Source of the DNA: Deltaproteobacteria bacterium
GTDB taxonomy: Bacteria > Desulfobacterota > DSM-4660 > Desulfatiglandales > B25-G16
Direction: 5' to 3'
Assembly: GCA_018400255.1 (NCBI GenBank)
Contig: JAGYMO010000169.1
Coordinates: 1 to 12,874 of the forward strand
Length of the DNA: 12,874 nucleotides
Part shown: positions 1 through 7,217 of the stretch, piece by piece
Layout of the letters: the number at the start of each line of letters is the position of its first letter
Position numbering within the stretch: the stretch's first letter is position 1
Translations under genes and position numbers: made by a program
The notes under the pieces: generated by a model
What the model was told of the DNA's origin: nothing
What the model saw: only the letters and a program-made list of their open reading frames with translations
Database searches by the model: none

Positions 1-581
1 TTTAATGACCATGCCATTACTATCCTATTCCTGTAATCACCTTTGATAATATTGCTTATAAATGTGGTCTTTGTTTTTAACTCCAAGATAACGTTCTTTC
101 TTGCAGAGAAAAATGGGAGGAGAAAATCAGACCACCCTGTAATATAGTCAAGGGCTAAGCTGTCTGTGAACTCACCGGTTCCGATTCTAAAAATTTTCTC
201 GGGTTTGCTGTCTATATATTCACCTATAATGTCCAGCTGCTCTTTTATATTAGTAAAAATTCGCAATGACGGCTGATTCACATACGATTGCAGAAAACAG
301 TAGCTGCAATCCATTGGGCAATTAACGCCGACATTTAAGATTTGGTAGCCGCAGCATATATATCTTTTTGTTCCTGGACAAGGCTTCAAAAATTCACCAT
401 TAAAGTGAATAAGCCTCAGGGATTTCTTGTCCATAAAATCTTGGCAACCTATCAAGGCACGGTCATTGGGCTTAACCCTATTAATTTTTACACCAGGAAG
501 TCTTTGAGTTATCTTTTGTGCAAGAGCGTCAGATTCCGCATTTTGTTCAGTTAAAATTCTCTCAATATAAAATTTTCTCAC
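1..581 (-). CDS. SPL-family radical SAM protein (spore photoproduct lyase-like), 3' end cut by window edge
   Basis: The first 193 codons are present and the frame is open to the edge of the window. Residues 88-95 read CPMDCSYC, a CX3CX2C motif that binds the radical-SAM [4Fe-4S] cluster. It is followed by FLQSYVNQPSL, typical of the spore photoproduct lyase family, and the cysteines lie almost where Bacillus SplB has them (90/94/97, from memory). The start is GTG, sharing GTGA with the stop of the ParB-like gene upstream, with GAGG nine bases before it. This implies translational coupling. By recalled alignment, the H-donor cysteine of true SplB (Cys141) falls at Phe138 in GTGEFTDS, so genuine spore photoproduct repair is doubtful. 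Further cysteines occur at 68, 76 and 77. Family assignment is firm; the reaction and substrate are unknown. Confidence 0.88.
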   Translation of the reverse strand, partial: MRKFYIERILTEQNAESDALAQKITQRLPGVKINRVKPNDRALIGCQDFMDKKSLRLIHFNGEFLKPCPGTKRYICCGYQILNVGVNCPMDCSYCFLQSYVNQPSLRIFTNIKEQLDIIGEYIDSKPEKIFRIGTGEFTDSLALDYITGWSDFLLPFFSARKNVILELKTKTTFISNIIKGDYRNRIVMAWSL

Positions 582-1567
582 GTATTTCCTCGACCCTTCC
601 AAAAATTAGTAATCTCTGATAACTCCGGTAATTTATTTAAATTGTTGATCGTGTCAGCAAGCTCCTTGCCATCCGAAAAAGCTATTTCAAGTCGGTAATT
701 AACCCCTTCAAAGAAAGGTGGAGCGGTAACGTTGACCCCTGATGGCAGAGAAAGTCGATCCATGCCCTTTTTATAGGCCATTTGCGCCTCTGAAAGTGAT
801 GGAAAACGTCTACTTTTTAATACCGCTGTTATTGCCTTTGCCTTTTGTGGTTTATTCATATTGGCATCCGTTAATATTTCTTGTACATCGCTACTGTCAA
901 TTATATCTTTTATTGATTGCCCTTCCCTTCTAGAGATTTCTTCTAAATATTGAAATAGTTGCACCTGTTGATTAATGCTGAACGTGAAGTAATTGAAAAG
1001 GTTATTTATGCTTAAACGACTTTCCTTATCAATATTTTCCATAAGGCCTGCAACCTTTAGTGACACTGTACCTCTTGCAACCGATACTTTAACTGTATCT
1101 TCTAACTCATTTAGATTAAGATATAATATCAAGCTATGCCTATTCGCGGGTATAGTAAGCAGAGGCAAATATTTTTCTATAATTTCTTCCTTTTTTAAAA
1201 AATTAACCAGCCTATCTATTATCATAGCCTTTTCAATACTATTAAATTCTCGATGCAGAAGGTTATCGTCCAGGCTAAACAACAGGGCATCGCACTCGGT
1301 AAATCTATCTGGCAACACTTTGCATTCCGCAGCTTTCCAGCCAAGCTCATTTGCTGCCAACAATCTTTTATAGCCCGTTACTACAGTGTATGAGTTGTCT
1401 GTATTTTTTATAAGATACGGGGGATTTATGATGCCATATTTCAAAATAGATTCTTTAAGTACCTCAAGGTCAAAGTCAAAGCTCATACAAAATGGGCCAG
1501 CAGGCTGCAAATTGACCTCTGAGATGTTTATTTTTACATTATTAGCCTTTATTTGTCTTGTTTCCAT
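578..1567 (-). CDS. ParB/Spo0J-like N-terminal domain protein
   Basis: This 329-residue protein has ParB-type boxes. LEVLKESILKYGIINPPYLI (about 35-54) matches the SI..GI..P box. YTVVTGYKRLLAANELGW (60-77) matches the GERR box, but as GYKR. NLLHREFNSIEKA (103-113) matches the ENIQR..L.PIEEA segment. A helical central part (about 120-215) containing NLNELEDTVKVSVARGTVSL resembles the ParB/KorB DNA-binding region, and the C-terminal 110 residues are not recognised. ParB N-domains bind CTP or act in DNA binding; here the nucleotide motif is altered, so activity is uncertain. There is no parA beside it, and the gene overlaps the radical SAM gene, so a chromosome-partition role is unlikely. The ATG start has AAGG eight bases upstream. 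A role as DNA-binding partner or regulator of the radical SAM protein is inference. Confidence 0.82.
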   Translation of the reverse strand: METRQIKANNVKINISEVNLQPAGPFCMSFDFDLEVLKESILKYGIINPPYLIKNTDNSYTVVTGYKRLLAANELGWKAAECKVLPDRFTECDALLFSLDDNLLHREFNSIEKAMIIDRLVNFLKKEEIIEKYLPLLTIPANRHSLILYLNLNELEDTVKVSVARGTVSLKVAGLMENIDKESRLSINNLFNYFTFSINQQVQLFQYLEEISRREGQSIKDIIDSSDVQEILTDANMNKPQKAKAITAVLKSRRFPSLSEAQMAYKKGMDRLSLPSGVNVTAPPFFEGVNYRLEIAFSDGKELADTINNLNKLPELSEITNFWKGRGNT

Positions 1568-1598
1568 AGAAATTACCTTGAAAATAGTGAATATGAAA

Positions 1599-1621
1599 AT
1601 TATAGGGTATGCTTTTCATAC
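1599..1621 (-). promoter_or_regulatory. Candidate promoter -10 and palindrome upstream of the ParB-like gene
   Basis: A perfect TATAAT lies on the minus strand at 1604-1599, about 32 bases before the ATG. Directly upstream, at 1607-1621, is the short palindrome GTATG-AAAAG-CATAC, placed between the -10 and the expected -35 like an operator. No good -35 is found at 16-18 bases spacing (ATTGTA or TATTGT only). Factor-dependent or regulated initiation is therefore plausible but unproven. Confidence 0.35.
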
Positions 1622-1871
1622 TACAATATATTTGTCAATATGATTTAATCCAGATTATGCAGTAGACATCGTCACGAGGATTGAAAAACCTCAGCGAAAC
1701 GCGAAGTTGCAGTGATTTTGCGCCGAAGGCATAGTAGTAAATATGTTGAGAAGTAAAATCGTGAATAGAATAAAAAATAGACAAGATGTGAGAGTTACTC
1801 CTTCTTCTTTGAAAGAGTCCTGAAGTATAACTAAATTCGAGGGCCTTAGAGAACGCACCCAAAAAAATTTT
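1622..1871 (-). other. Gene-poor 250-bp interval with a doubtful 75-codon frame; possible dispersed repeat or ncRNA
   Basis: This interval separates the fused permease from the ParB-like unit. It contains one open minus-strand frame (1862 to 1635) that would start at TTG with no convincing ribosome site. Its product is basic and aromatic-rich (HIYYYAFGAKSLQLRV) and shows no signal peptide, no transmembrane pattern and no recognised domain. The DNA has small GC-rich hairpin-capable spots inside AT-rich flanks: GCC-TTC-GGC, and GCG-TTT-CGC nearby. I have a weak recollection of near-identical spurious frames recurring in delta-proteobacterial intergenic regions, which would fit a dispersed non-coding element. 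I see no clear intrinsic terminator for the permease gene. Confidence 0.3.
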
Positions 1872-3851
1872 TCATGCCGCTATCTTCATTTCATTGTGTT
1901 TCACAACACTTTTTTCATATATAAAGACAAAACAGCCAAGAATTATTCCAACACCTATTTTTATTGGGTCATTAGTAAAGCAAAGCAATGCTCCTGCGAC
2001 CAGTATGATTCTCATACCTACACCGAGACTTTTCACTAAATAGCCCATACTTCCCGCTGCAATCATATAGACGCCTACTGTTGCAGTTGTAACGGAATAA
2101 ATAATGTTTGGCACCGGTCCCAATAATAGAAGTGAAGTGTTAAAAATGAACATAAAGGGCAGGATATATTTCACAATTGCAAGCCTCACAGATATCCATG
2201 CAGTTTCTAGCCAATCCGCCTCTGCTATGCCTGCGGCTACAAATACCCCAGGGCAGACAGGTGGTGTAAGAACTGATAGGATCGCAAAATAAAGCACAAA
2301 CATATGGGTCGCAATAGGGTTAAACCCCATATGTATAAGGGATGGCGCAACAACAGCCGCACTCAGTAGGTATGCCGCAGGAGTAGGAACCCCCATTCCC
2401 AGCATAAGTGCCACAATGGCCGCAAGCCCTAAGGCGAGATATGTGTTACTGCCGCTAAGGCCAATTATAATTTCAGAGATATTCACCCCAATGCCTGTTA
2501 GGGTAATAAGGGAGACAATTATATTAGCACAGACCAAGAGTGGGACGACTTTTATAAGTGATCTGCCGACATTATCCATGCCCTTTATGAGGTTAAATGC
2601 CCTTTTTTTTATCTCAGAGACGCTAAAGGTCGAAAATACATGGAGCGTTGAAAGAACCGCAATTGCCCAGAAAGCAGATGTTTCCGGTGTATATCCCTTC
2701 ACCATCAATCCAATTAGAAGTATGACAGGTATTAATAATGGTATAGAGCGGGAAGGTCTGAGTATTTCACCCAGGCGCTTGATATAATCGTCTGGAACTC
2801 TTTCGAGATTGCGCCTGGCACTTTCAAAATGTATCGCAAAAAAGACAGATGTAAAAAATAAGTAGGCAGGAATTAATGCGCACACTGCAACTTCAATGTA
2901 AGGTATTTCAAGAAGCTCTGCCATTAAAAAGGCTGCAGAGCCCATTATAGGCGGCGTTATCTGCCCACCCGCAGATGCTGTGGCTTCAACTCCTGCCGAG
3001 AATTCATTTCCATATTTTAATTTTTTCATGAGAGGGATTGTAAAATTTCCCGTTGTGGCCGTATTTGCTACGGCGGATCCTGAAAGCATCCCGAAGAATG
3101 CACTAACTACTACTGAAACCTTTGCGGCGCCCCCAAAAAACTTTCCCGTAAAACGCAGTGCTAAATCCATAAATGTGTTACCGGCACCAGTGGAAAGTAG
3201 AAATCCTCCAAATATAATAAATATGGCAACAATTGTGGACGATACTCCTGTTACAAACCCCCAAAGTCCCTGGTCGCTTAAATACATAACCTGGATGATA
3301 TGTTTCATGCTAAAGCCTCTGTGACCCCAGTAAGAAAGATAGTCTCCTATTAATGGTATGTCCGGAATGTATTGTCCAAAGAGTGCATAAAAAAGAAAGA
3401 GCAGGGTTAATACTGGAAAGATTATTCCTATTGTTCTTCGCCCTGCCTCCAATGCAAGAATAAACGCTGCTGTTCCCAGAAATAACTGTAAATTTGTGGA
3501 TTCAGCAGGATGCTCCATTATCCAGTCGTAATTAAAAAGAATATAGCCACATGATACGATAGCCATTATAATTAAAAGAATGTCTATACCAAGGAGCACA
3601 GAGGACCACAGGCCTTTGTCCTTCTTTTTCATAAACCCTATCAGGGAAAATGTAAGAATTAATGCAAAACCTACATGTACTGCCCTTTGCTTTAAGTTCG
3701 GCAATGGGCCGGCAAAGCCAGTATAAATATGAAACATGACAAATAGTATAGCTACTGTACTAAGGATAATTTTCCATGTTCCATTAGGATTGTGCTGGTC
3801 TAATTCTGTGCTATGTTCTGCTATTTCATTTGGGTTAGTTTCAAGAGACAT
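1872..3851 (-). CDS. TRAP transporter fused permease (4TM-12TM, TAXI-type)
   Basis: This 659-residue polytopic inner-membrane protein carries the fused small (DctQ-like) and large (DctM-like) permease parts. A hydrophilic N-terminus (1-27) precedes about four hydrophobic segments (28-50, 57-74, 84-106, 121-135), and the 12-TM part follows. Fused-family signatures are GSAVANTATTGNFTIPLMK (258-276), ASAGGQITPPIMGSAAFLMA (292-311), GMGVPTPAAYLL (485-496) and LTPPVCPGVFVAAGIA (528-543). The length is normal for the family. It would use a Na+ or H+ gradient to import the ligand delivered by the TAXI binding protein encoded just upstream (119-bp gap). The ATG start has GGAG seven bases before it. 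The gap holds inverted repeats that may lower its expression relative to the binding protein. Substrate unknown. Confidence 0.95.
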   Translation of the reverse strand: MSLETNPNEIAEHSTELDQHNPNGTWKIILSTVAILFVMFHIYTGFAGPLPNLKQRAVHVGFALILTFSLIGFMKKKDKGLWSSVLLGIDILLIIMAIVSCGYILFNYDWIMEHPAESTNLQLFLGTAAFILALEAGRRTIGIIFPVLTLLFLFYALFGQYIPDIPLIGDYLSYWGHRGFSMKHIIQVMYLSDQGLWGFVTGVSSTIVAIFIIFGGFLLSTGAGNTFMDLALRFTGKFFGGAAKVSVVVSAFFGMLSGSAVANTATTGNFTIPLMKKLKYGNEFSAGVEATASAGGQITPPIMGSAAFLMAELLEIPYIEVAVCALIPAYLFFTSVFFAIHFESARRNLERVPDDYIKRLGEILRPSRSIPLLIPVILLIGLMVKGYTPETSAFWAIAVLSTLHVFSTFSVSEIKKRAFNLIKGMDNVGRSLIKVVPLLVCANIIVSLITLTGIGVNISEIIIGLSGSNTYLALGLAAIVALMLGMGVPTPAAYLLSAAVVAPSLIHMGFNPIATHMFVLYFAILSVLTPPVCPGVFVAAGIAEADWLETAWISVRLAIVKYILPFMFIFNTSLLLLGPVPNIIYSVTTATVGVYMIAAGSMGYLVKSLGVGMRIILVAGALLCFTNDPIKIGVGIILGCFVFIYEKSVVKHNEMKIAA

Positions 3852-3885
3852 GTGTGCTCCGCAGCCATTTCTAAGATAAAAAAGG

Positions 3886-3958
3886 CCCTTACGTCTTTAA
3901 TGAAAAAACACAGTAAAGGCTGAATAACAAATGTAAGGGGCAACCCTTACTGTGTTTT
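3886..3958 (-). terminator. Attenuator-like set of overlapping inverted repeats between binding-protein and permease genes
   Basis: It lies just after the TAXI gene stop. In transcript order: AAAACACAGTAA (3958-3947) is perfectly complementary over 12 bp to TTACTGTGTTTT (3916-3905), which runs on into further Ts, as in an intrinsic terminator. The 3' part of the first arm, GTAAGGG (3950-3944), can instead pair with CCCTTAC (3939-3933) around a TTGC loop. CCCTTAC can also pair with a second GTAAGGG (3892-3886), which is followed by CC and T6. The pairings compete, so both partial termination and alternative folds are possible. The likely effect is less permease mRNA than binding-protein mRNA. 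Confidence 0.5.
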
Positions 3959-3970
3959 ATTGAGATACAA

Positions 3971-4969
3971 TTATCTCGCTTCCGGAGGTATTGCTGTTGC
4001 AGGTATATTTTTTGCTCCAAGATCAGAATATGCCTTAAGCGCACCTTTATGAAGGGGGATAAGCGTCAGATCTGCAGGATCCTGGACTAAATCAAGCTCT
4101 TTAAATGCCGGCCATGCAGAAATCTGGAATTCCTTGCCTTTTATTATTGCATTAACTAATTTATAGGCAAGATCATCTTTTAGGCTCTTATCACACATCA
4201 CTCCTATAGGTCTCCCCCACATTGTATATGCCGGCTGATTGGGCATAGCCTTTATCCCCCCTTCCGGAACAGTGATAAATGAAATGTAGGGGATTTCAGC
4301 TAAAATCTTTTCGGTGTGCTCTTTTGTTAGCGGGATAAGTCGCAACTTCGTAAGTGTCATTATATCTAACGTTGATGAGTCAATCTGGGTTCCTACCCCG
4401 GTTTTTACATAGCCTACAATTCTGTTGTCTTTTATTGCCTTAACAGCATCGGATACTGCACCAATATGATAATCAGGTTTTACTCCCAGAATATCAAATA
4501 TCTGTTTTGTCGTAGCTTCTGAAGCGGAACCTCTAATTCCAGGATTGAATTTTTTGCCGTTAAGGTCTTCAAGTTTTTTAACACCACTATCTTCTCTAAC
4601 TACAATAAAATCTATGCCGACTGCATAGAGCCAAAGTAATCTCAAATCCGGCAAAGGATTATCCTTCCACCTTGAAAAACCCTGCCATGCTTCATACATA
4701 ATTTTCATTGAGCAAATGCCCATATCGATTTCCTTGGCTTTAACCCTCGTGAGGTTGTCAACGCTTGCTCCTGTCTCAACAACATTTACCTTTACATCTG
4801 GTGTATATTTATTTATAGCTTTTGCGGCTCCAACAACATATGCGTAGTGACTTGACGCTGCTGAACTTGCCCCAAAAAATAAATATGCCTTTTTCGCCTC
4901 AGACGTCACTGGTAATGTTAGAATTAACAATGCGATAAAGACAAAAAAGAATCCTCTATATTTTTTCAT
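3971..4969 (-). CDS. TAXI-family TRAP transporter solute-binding protein
   Basis: This 332-residue exported protein has a signal peptide of about residues 1-25 (MKKYRGFFFVFIALL core, predicted cut after SEA). The mature protein opens with AYLFFGASSAASSHYAYVVG, where TAXI proteins carry their glycine/serine-rich ligand loop. The pattern continues through VETGASVDNL (64-73), a GIRGSASEA loop (144-152) and PLHKGALKAYSDLG (305-318), equivalent to the family's P.H.GA..Y.E.G ending. The length fits the family. It should capture solute in the periplasm and deliver it to the fused permease encoded next. TAXI ligands include glutamate-like and other carboxylates, but the ligand here cannot be inferred. 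The ATG start has AAGGAGG eight bases upstream, a strong site consistent with high expression. Confidence 0.95.
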   Translation of the reverse strand: MKKYRGFFFVFIALLILTLPVTSEAKKAYLFFGASSAASSHYAYVVGAAKAINKYTPDVKVNVVETGASVDNLTRVKAKEIDMGICSMKIMYEAWQGFSRWKDNPLPDLRLLWLYAVGIDFIVVREDSGVKKLEDLNGKKFNPGIRGSASEATTKQIFDILGVKPDYHIGAVSDAVKAIKDNRIVGYVKTGVGTQIDSSTLDIMTLTKLRLIPLTKEHTEKILAEIPYISFITVPEGGIKAMPNQPAYTMWGRPIGVMCDKSLKDDLAYKLVNAIIKGKEFQISAWPAFKELDLVQDPADLTLIPLHKGALKAYSDLGAKNIPATAIPPEAR

Positions 4970-5001
4970 GTATCTTCCTCCTTACATTAACAAGGTTTTA
5001 A

Positions 5002-5042
5002 ATCATAGTTCTACAATACCCGCTATGATAGTTAATTATGAA
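5002..5042 (-). promoter_or_regulatory. Possible internal promoter with flanking 7-bp inverted repeat ahead of the TAXI gene
   Basis: In the 75-bp gap before the TAXI gene, the minus strand reads TTCATA (5042-5037), 18 bases, then TATTGT (5018-5013). Each hexamer matches the sigma70 consensus at four of six positions. The -10 sits inside a perfect inverted repeat, ATCATAG (5029-5023, minus strand) and CTATGAT (5008-5002), that could bind a regulator. TATTGTAG here matches the -10 of the GntR promoter. Weak evidence; readthrough from upstream genes is equally possible. Confidence 0.25.
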
Positions 5043-5044
5043 AT

Positions 5045-5404
5045 TTACCGTAATGATTCTTTTACCTCTATTTGCAGTTTATTTGGCTTCGTTTTTTTCC
5101 AGGTATTTACGTTGAACGTATAATTTTCCCCTGCAGGAACCAAATTTGGCTGGCCTTTTTTCCCTGATGCGGTAAATTGCGGTACTTGATCATCGGCCTG
5201 AATAGCCAAATAAAAGGGCTTATCTTTGCCGGATATATTTTTTATAGTTACATATACATAATAATTTCCCTTTTCATCCGCTTTACACTCAACTTTCTCT
5301 ATCTTAGCGCTATCCACACTTTTCTTCTTGATGCCAGTTGAAACAGCACTACAGGATACTATTAAAAAAATTAGTATCAAAGGAAACGCACGTAATCTTT
5401 TCAT
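5045..5404 (-). CDS. Small lipoprotein, Ig-like fold suspected
   Basis: This 119-residue protein has a signal peptide ending in a lipobox (LIVSC, Cys18), so it is probably lipidated and membrane-anchored in the cell envelope. After a lysine-rich linker, about residues 35-117 show alternating beta-strand patterns. YYVYVTIKNISGKDKPFYLA resembles the conserved core of FxLYD-type Ig-like domains, and YTFNVNTWKKTKPNKLQIEV looks like the last strands. No catalytic motif is seen. The ATG start has AAGGAG seven bases upstream. It sits between the M24 gene (56-bp gap) and the TAXI binding-protein gene (75-bp gap), so co-transcription is likely. An accessory role in transport is possible but unsupported by direct evidence. 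Confidence 0.8.
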   Translation of the reverse strand: MKRLRAFPLILIFLIVSCSAVSTGIKKKSVDSAKIEKVECKADEKGNYYVYVTIKNISGKDKPFYLAIQADDQVPQFTASGKKGQPNLVPAGENYTFNVNTWKKTKPNKLQIEVKESLR

Positions 5405-5460
5405 ATTTTTCTCCTTGATTTAAGTTAATTGAATTCAAATCGACATGTTTAATTGCCGTA

Positions 5461-6672
5461 TTACCAGATTATTAATTGGCGAGGAAATTTATTCAGAATT
5501 TCAAAGCCTTCCTCATTAACAAGCACCATATCACCAATAACGCCTGCTGCCTCATTTGGAATAAAGAGGTTAGGGTGAAGTTCAAAAAGCATTCCGTCTT
5601 GAATTGTAATGGATGATTTGTTTTTCTCTCGTTTCTCGATATCGTTATTTCTTAACAAATACGGGTTTGGAAAGGCATCTGATAGAATTGGATCATTATA
5701 GTCAAGACCAAGGCTATGACCTGTTTTTAGCCAATACCAATCATGGTCTCTTGCATGAGGATAATATTTTCTTAGTACATTGTCAGATGCTCTCCAAACT
5801 TCATTCAGGTCTAATCCAGGCTTCATGCGACTTAATGCCGCTTCCTCCATCTCCAGGGCAATATTAAATACCCTTAACTGGTCTTTATTAGGGCCTCCAA
5901 TAGTGCCTGTCCTTATAGCGTGCCCCCAATGCCCTTCGTACGTAATAAAAAGCGCTATTAACACTTGATCGCCTTTTTGCGGCACCCTGTTACATTCCCT
6001 TCTTGCATATCGTGGCCTGTCTACAACTGGCCCGACGCTCAAAAAGGTTGAGGCATGTTCACAGCCCTCATATTTTGCAGTGTATTCCAAGTCAGCCTGA
6101 AGCTGATATGCCTTTTTACCCTTTCCTATCTCCCTGGTAAGAGTCTCAAACATTGTGTCACAGATCTCAGCTGCACGCTGGTGAAAAACAATTTGAATTG
6201 TATCTTTAATGATTCTCTGTTCATCTATAATTTCGTTTGCTTCAATTAACTCTATACCCTCCGCATCCTTCCGCAACGCATCATAGATAGGTGCCGGTGT
6301 CTCATCACGGCCGATATAACCGATTTTTTGATTTTTTGAAAAAAGAGAATTAACAACTGTTATTATTTCCTGGCCTATTTTTGCCTGTGGGATAACTCGG
6401 ATATCATCAAACCATAGTGTTTCCTTAGCATACAGTTGAGCAGATCGCATAGTAACTAATAGTATAGGGTCTCTTTCTGGTGCCACTATTAGTATGGATG
6501 GTAAATTTCTTCCATCCCACCCGCAAAGATAGCGTATATACCCATGAGTACGGCTGCTATTGCCCAGCATGCTCCCTGTAGAATAAACAACAAGGCTTTG
6601 AAGATTACGGCCCTGCATTTTTTCAGTGGTATTCTTCAAGCGTTCTTTAAATATTGAATGTGGGATTTTCAA
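5461..6672 (-). CDS. M24 (creatinase/Xaa-Pro peptidase-fold) protein lacking metal ligands
   Basis: This 403-residue protein combines a creatinase-type N-domain (about 8-150) with a pita-bread C-domain (about 160-400). M24 landmarks are recognisable: KGDQVLI..Y.GHW.HAIRT (233-254), TGHSLGL (317-323), DGMLFELHP (359-368) and GDMVLVNEEG (380-389). Four of the five metal-binding positions of M24 peptidases are changed: Asp to Ala240, Asp to His251, Glu to His367 and Glu to Gly380. Only His319 remains. A metallo-aminopeptidase is therefore unlikely. Metal-free family members such as creatinase, and as I recall ectoine hydrolase, cleave non-peptide C-N bonds, so a small-molecule amidino/amidohydrolase is the better guess. 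The start is TTG with AGGA seven bases upstream; the next in-frame ATG (residue 19) would remove the start of the N-domain. Probably cytoplasmic. Confidence 0.88.
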   Translation of the reverse strand: MKIPHSIFKERLKNTTEKMQGRNLQSLVVYSTGSMLGNSSRTHGYIRYLCGWDGRNLPSILIVAPERDPILLVTMRSAQLYAKETLWFDDIRVIPQAKIGQEIITVVNSLFSKNQKIGYIGRDETPAPIYDALRKDAEGIELIEANEIIDEQRIIKDTIQIVFHQRAAEICDTMFETLTREIGKGKKAYQLQADLEYTAKYEGCEHASTFLSVGPVVDRPRYARRECNRVPQKGDQVLIALFITYEGHWGHAIRTGTIGGPNKDQLRVFNIALEMEEAALSRMKPGLDLNEVWRASDNVLRKYYPHARDHDWYWLKTGHSLGLDYNDPILSDAFPNPYLLRNNDIEKREKNKSSITIQDGMLFELHPNLFIPNEAAGVIGDMVLVNEEGFEILNKFPRQLIIW

Positions 6673-6782
6673 ATTTACATCCTTTTAATGGCAAAAAGGC
6701 CTTACAAAAATAGAGCGAATTATAGCTGGTAAAATAGAAAGTTTGTTTTTTTTAGACACACAACGGATAAAGGATTAAACGA

Positions 6783-7157
6783 TTATTCTAAAAATATGCG
6801 ATCAGGGTTATCCGTGTCAAAGGCAGGGGCGTATATAGAAAGGATAATGCATCCAAACCTCAATGCATGGGGGGTTCCCTTTGGAACGAAAAAAACATCG
6901 CTTTTTTTGAGGATTTTCTTCTCATCTCCAATGACTACCTCGCCTTCGCCCTCCAGTAATTGTATAATTTCATCGTGATCTTTATGAATATGTAATGGGA
7001 TACCATGTATACTGTCCGCCATCTGTACCGCATTTAATGTACAGTGCTCACCGCGGTGGAGAAATGTATAGTTAATATTGTGCTTTTCATCCCGCCCATC
7101 CTCTGCTTTACGGGCCTTTTCTAAGACCTCGGAACCTGACCAAAAATTATCTGCCAT
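6783..7157 (-). CDS. Single-domain cupin protein
   Basis: This 124-residue protein has one cupin barrel. Motif 1 is GIPLHIHKDHDEIIQLLEGEG (52-72, key residues His56, His58, Glu63) and motif 2 is DVFFVPKGTPH (87-97, key residue His97). All four usual metal ligands are present, so a divalent metal site is likely. Such small cupins act as isomerases, dioxygenases or ligand sensors, and sequence alone does not choose. The ATG start has AAAGGAG eleven bases upstream. It follows the DctM gene by 60 bp and precedes the M24 gene by 110 bp, so it probably belongs to the same catabolic operon. A role in processing or sensing the imported compound is inference from position. Confidence 0.88.
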   Translation of the reverse strand: MADNFWSGSEVLEKARKAEDGRDEKHNINYTFLHRGEHCTLNAVQMADSIHGIPLHIHKDHDEIIQLLEGEGEVVIGDEKKILKKSDVFFVPKGTPHALRFGCIILSIYAPAFDTDNPDRIFLE

Positions 7158-7217
7158 ACCAAAATCATCTCCTTTCGATAAAATACCATAAGTAGTATCT
7201 ATTGCATTAAGTCCAGT

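Noticed and set aside
342..554. Plus-strand open frame of 70 codons near the left edge
   Set aside because: It is antisense to the radical SAM gene, whose CX3CX2C motif confirms the minus-strand frame.
1..581. Annotation as a genuine spore photoproduct lyase
   Set aside because: The family motif is present, but the H-donor cysteine position appears to be Phe and no sporulation genes are in the window.
993..1373. Plus-strand open frame of 126 codons
   Set aside because: It is fully antisense to the ParB-like gene, which has clear homology; there is no ribosome site or recognisable domain.
1633..1638. TTGACA on the minus strand as the -35 of the ParB-like promoter
   Set aside because: It lies 28 bases from the TATAAT, too far for sigma70, and no -10 stands at 16-18 bases.
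1635..1862. 75-codon minus-strand frame as a real protein gene
   Set aside because: It has a TTG start, no convincing ribosome site and no domain. It is kept only as part of the intergenic description.
2416..3324. Plus-strand frames opposite the fused permease
   Set aside because: They are shadows of a well-supported 659-residue membrane protein gene.
5461..6672. Annotation as an active Xaa-Pro aminopeptidase
   Set aside because: Four of the five required metal ligands are missing.
6719..6724. TATAAT on the minus strand between cupin and M24 genes as an internal promoter
   Set aside because: The hexamer at the right distance upstream (AACAAA) is a poor -35 in AT-rich DNA. It could be real but is not supported.
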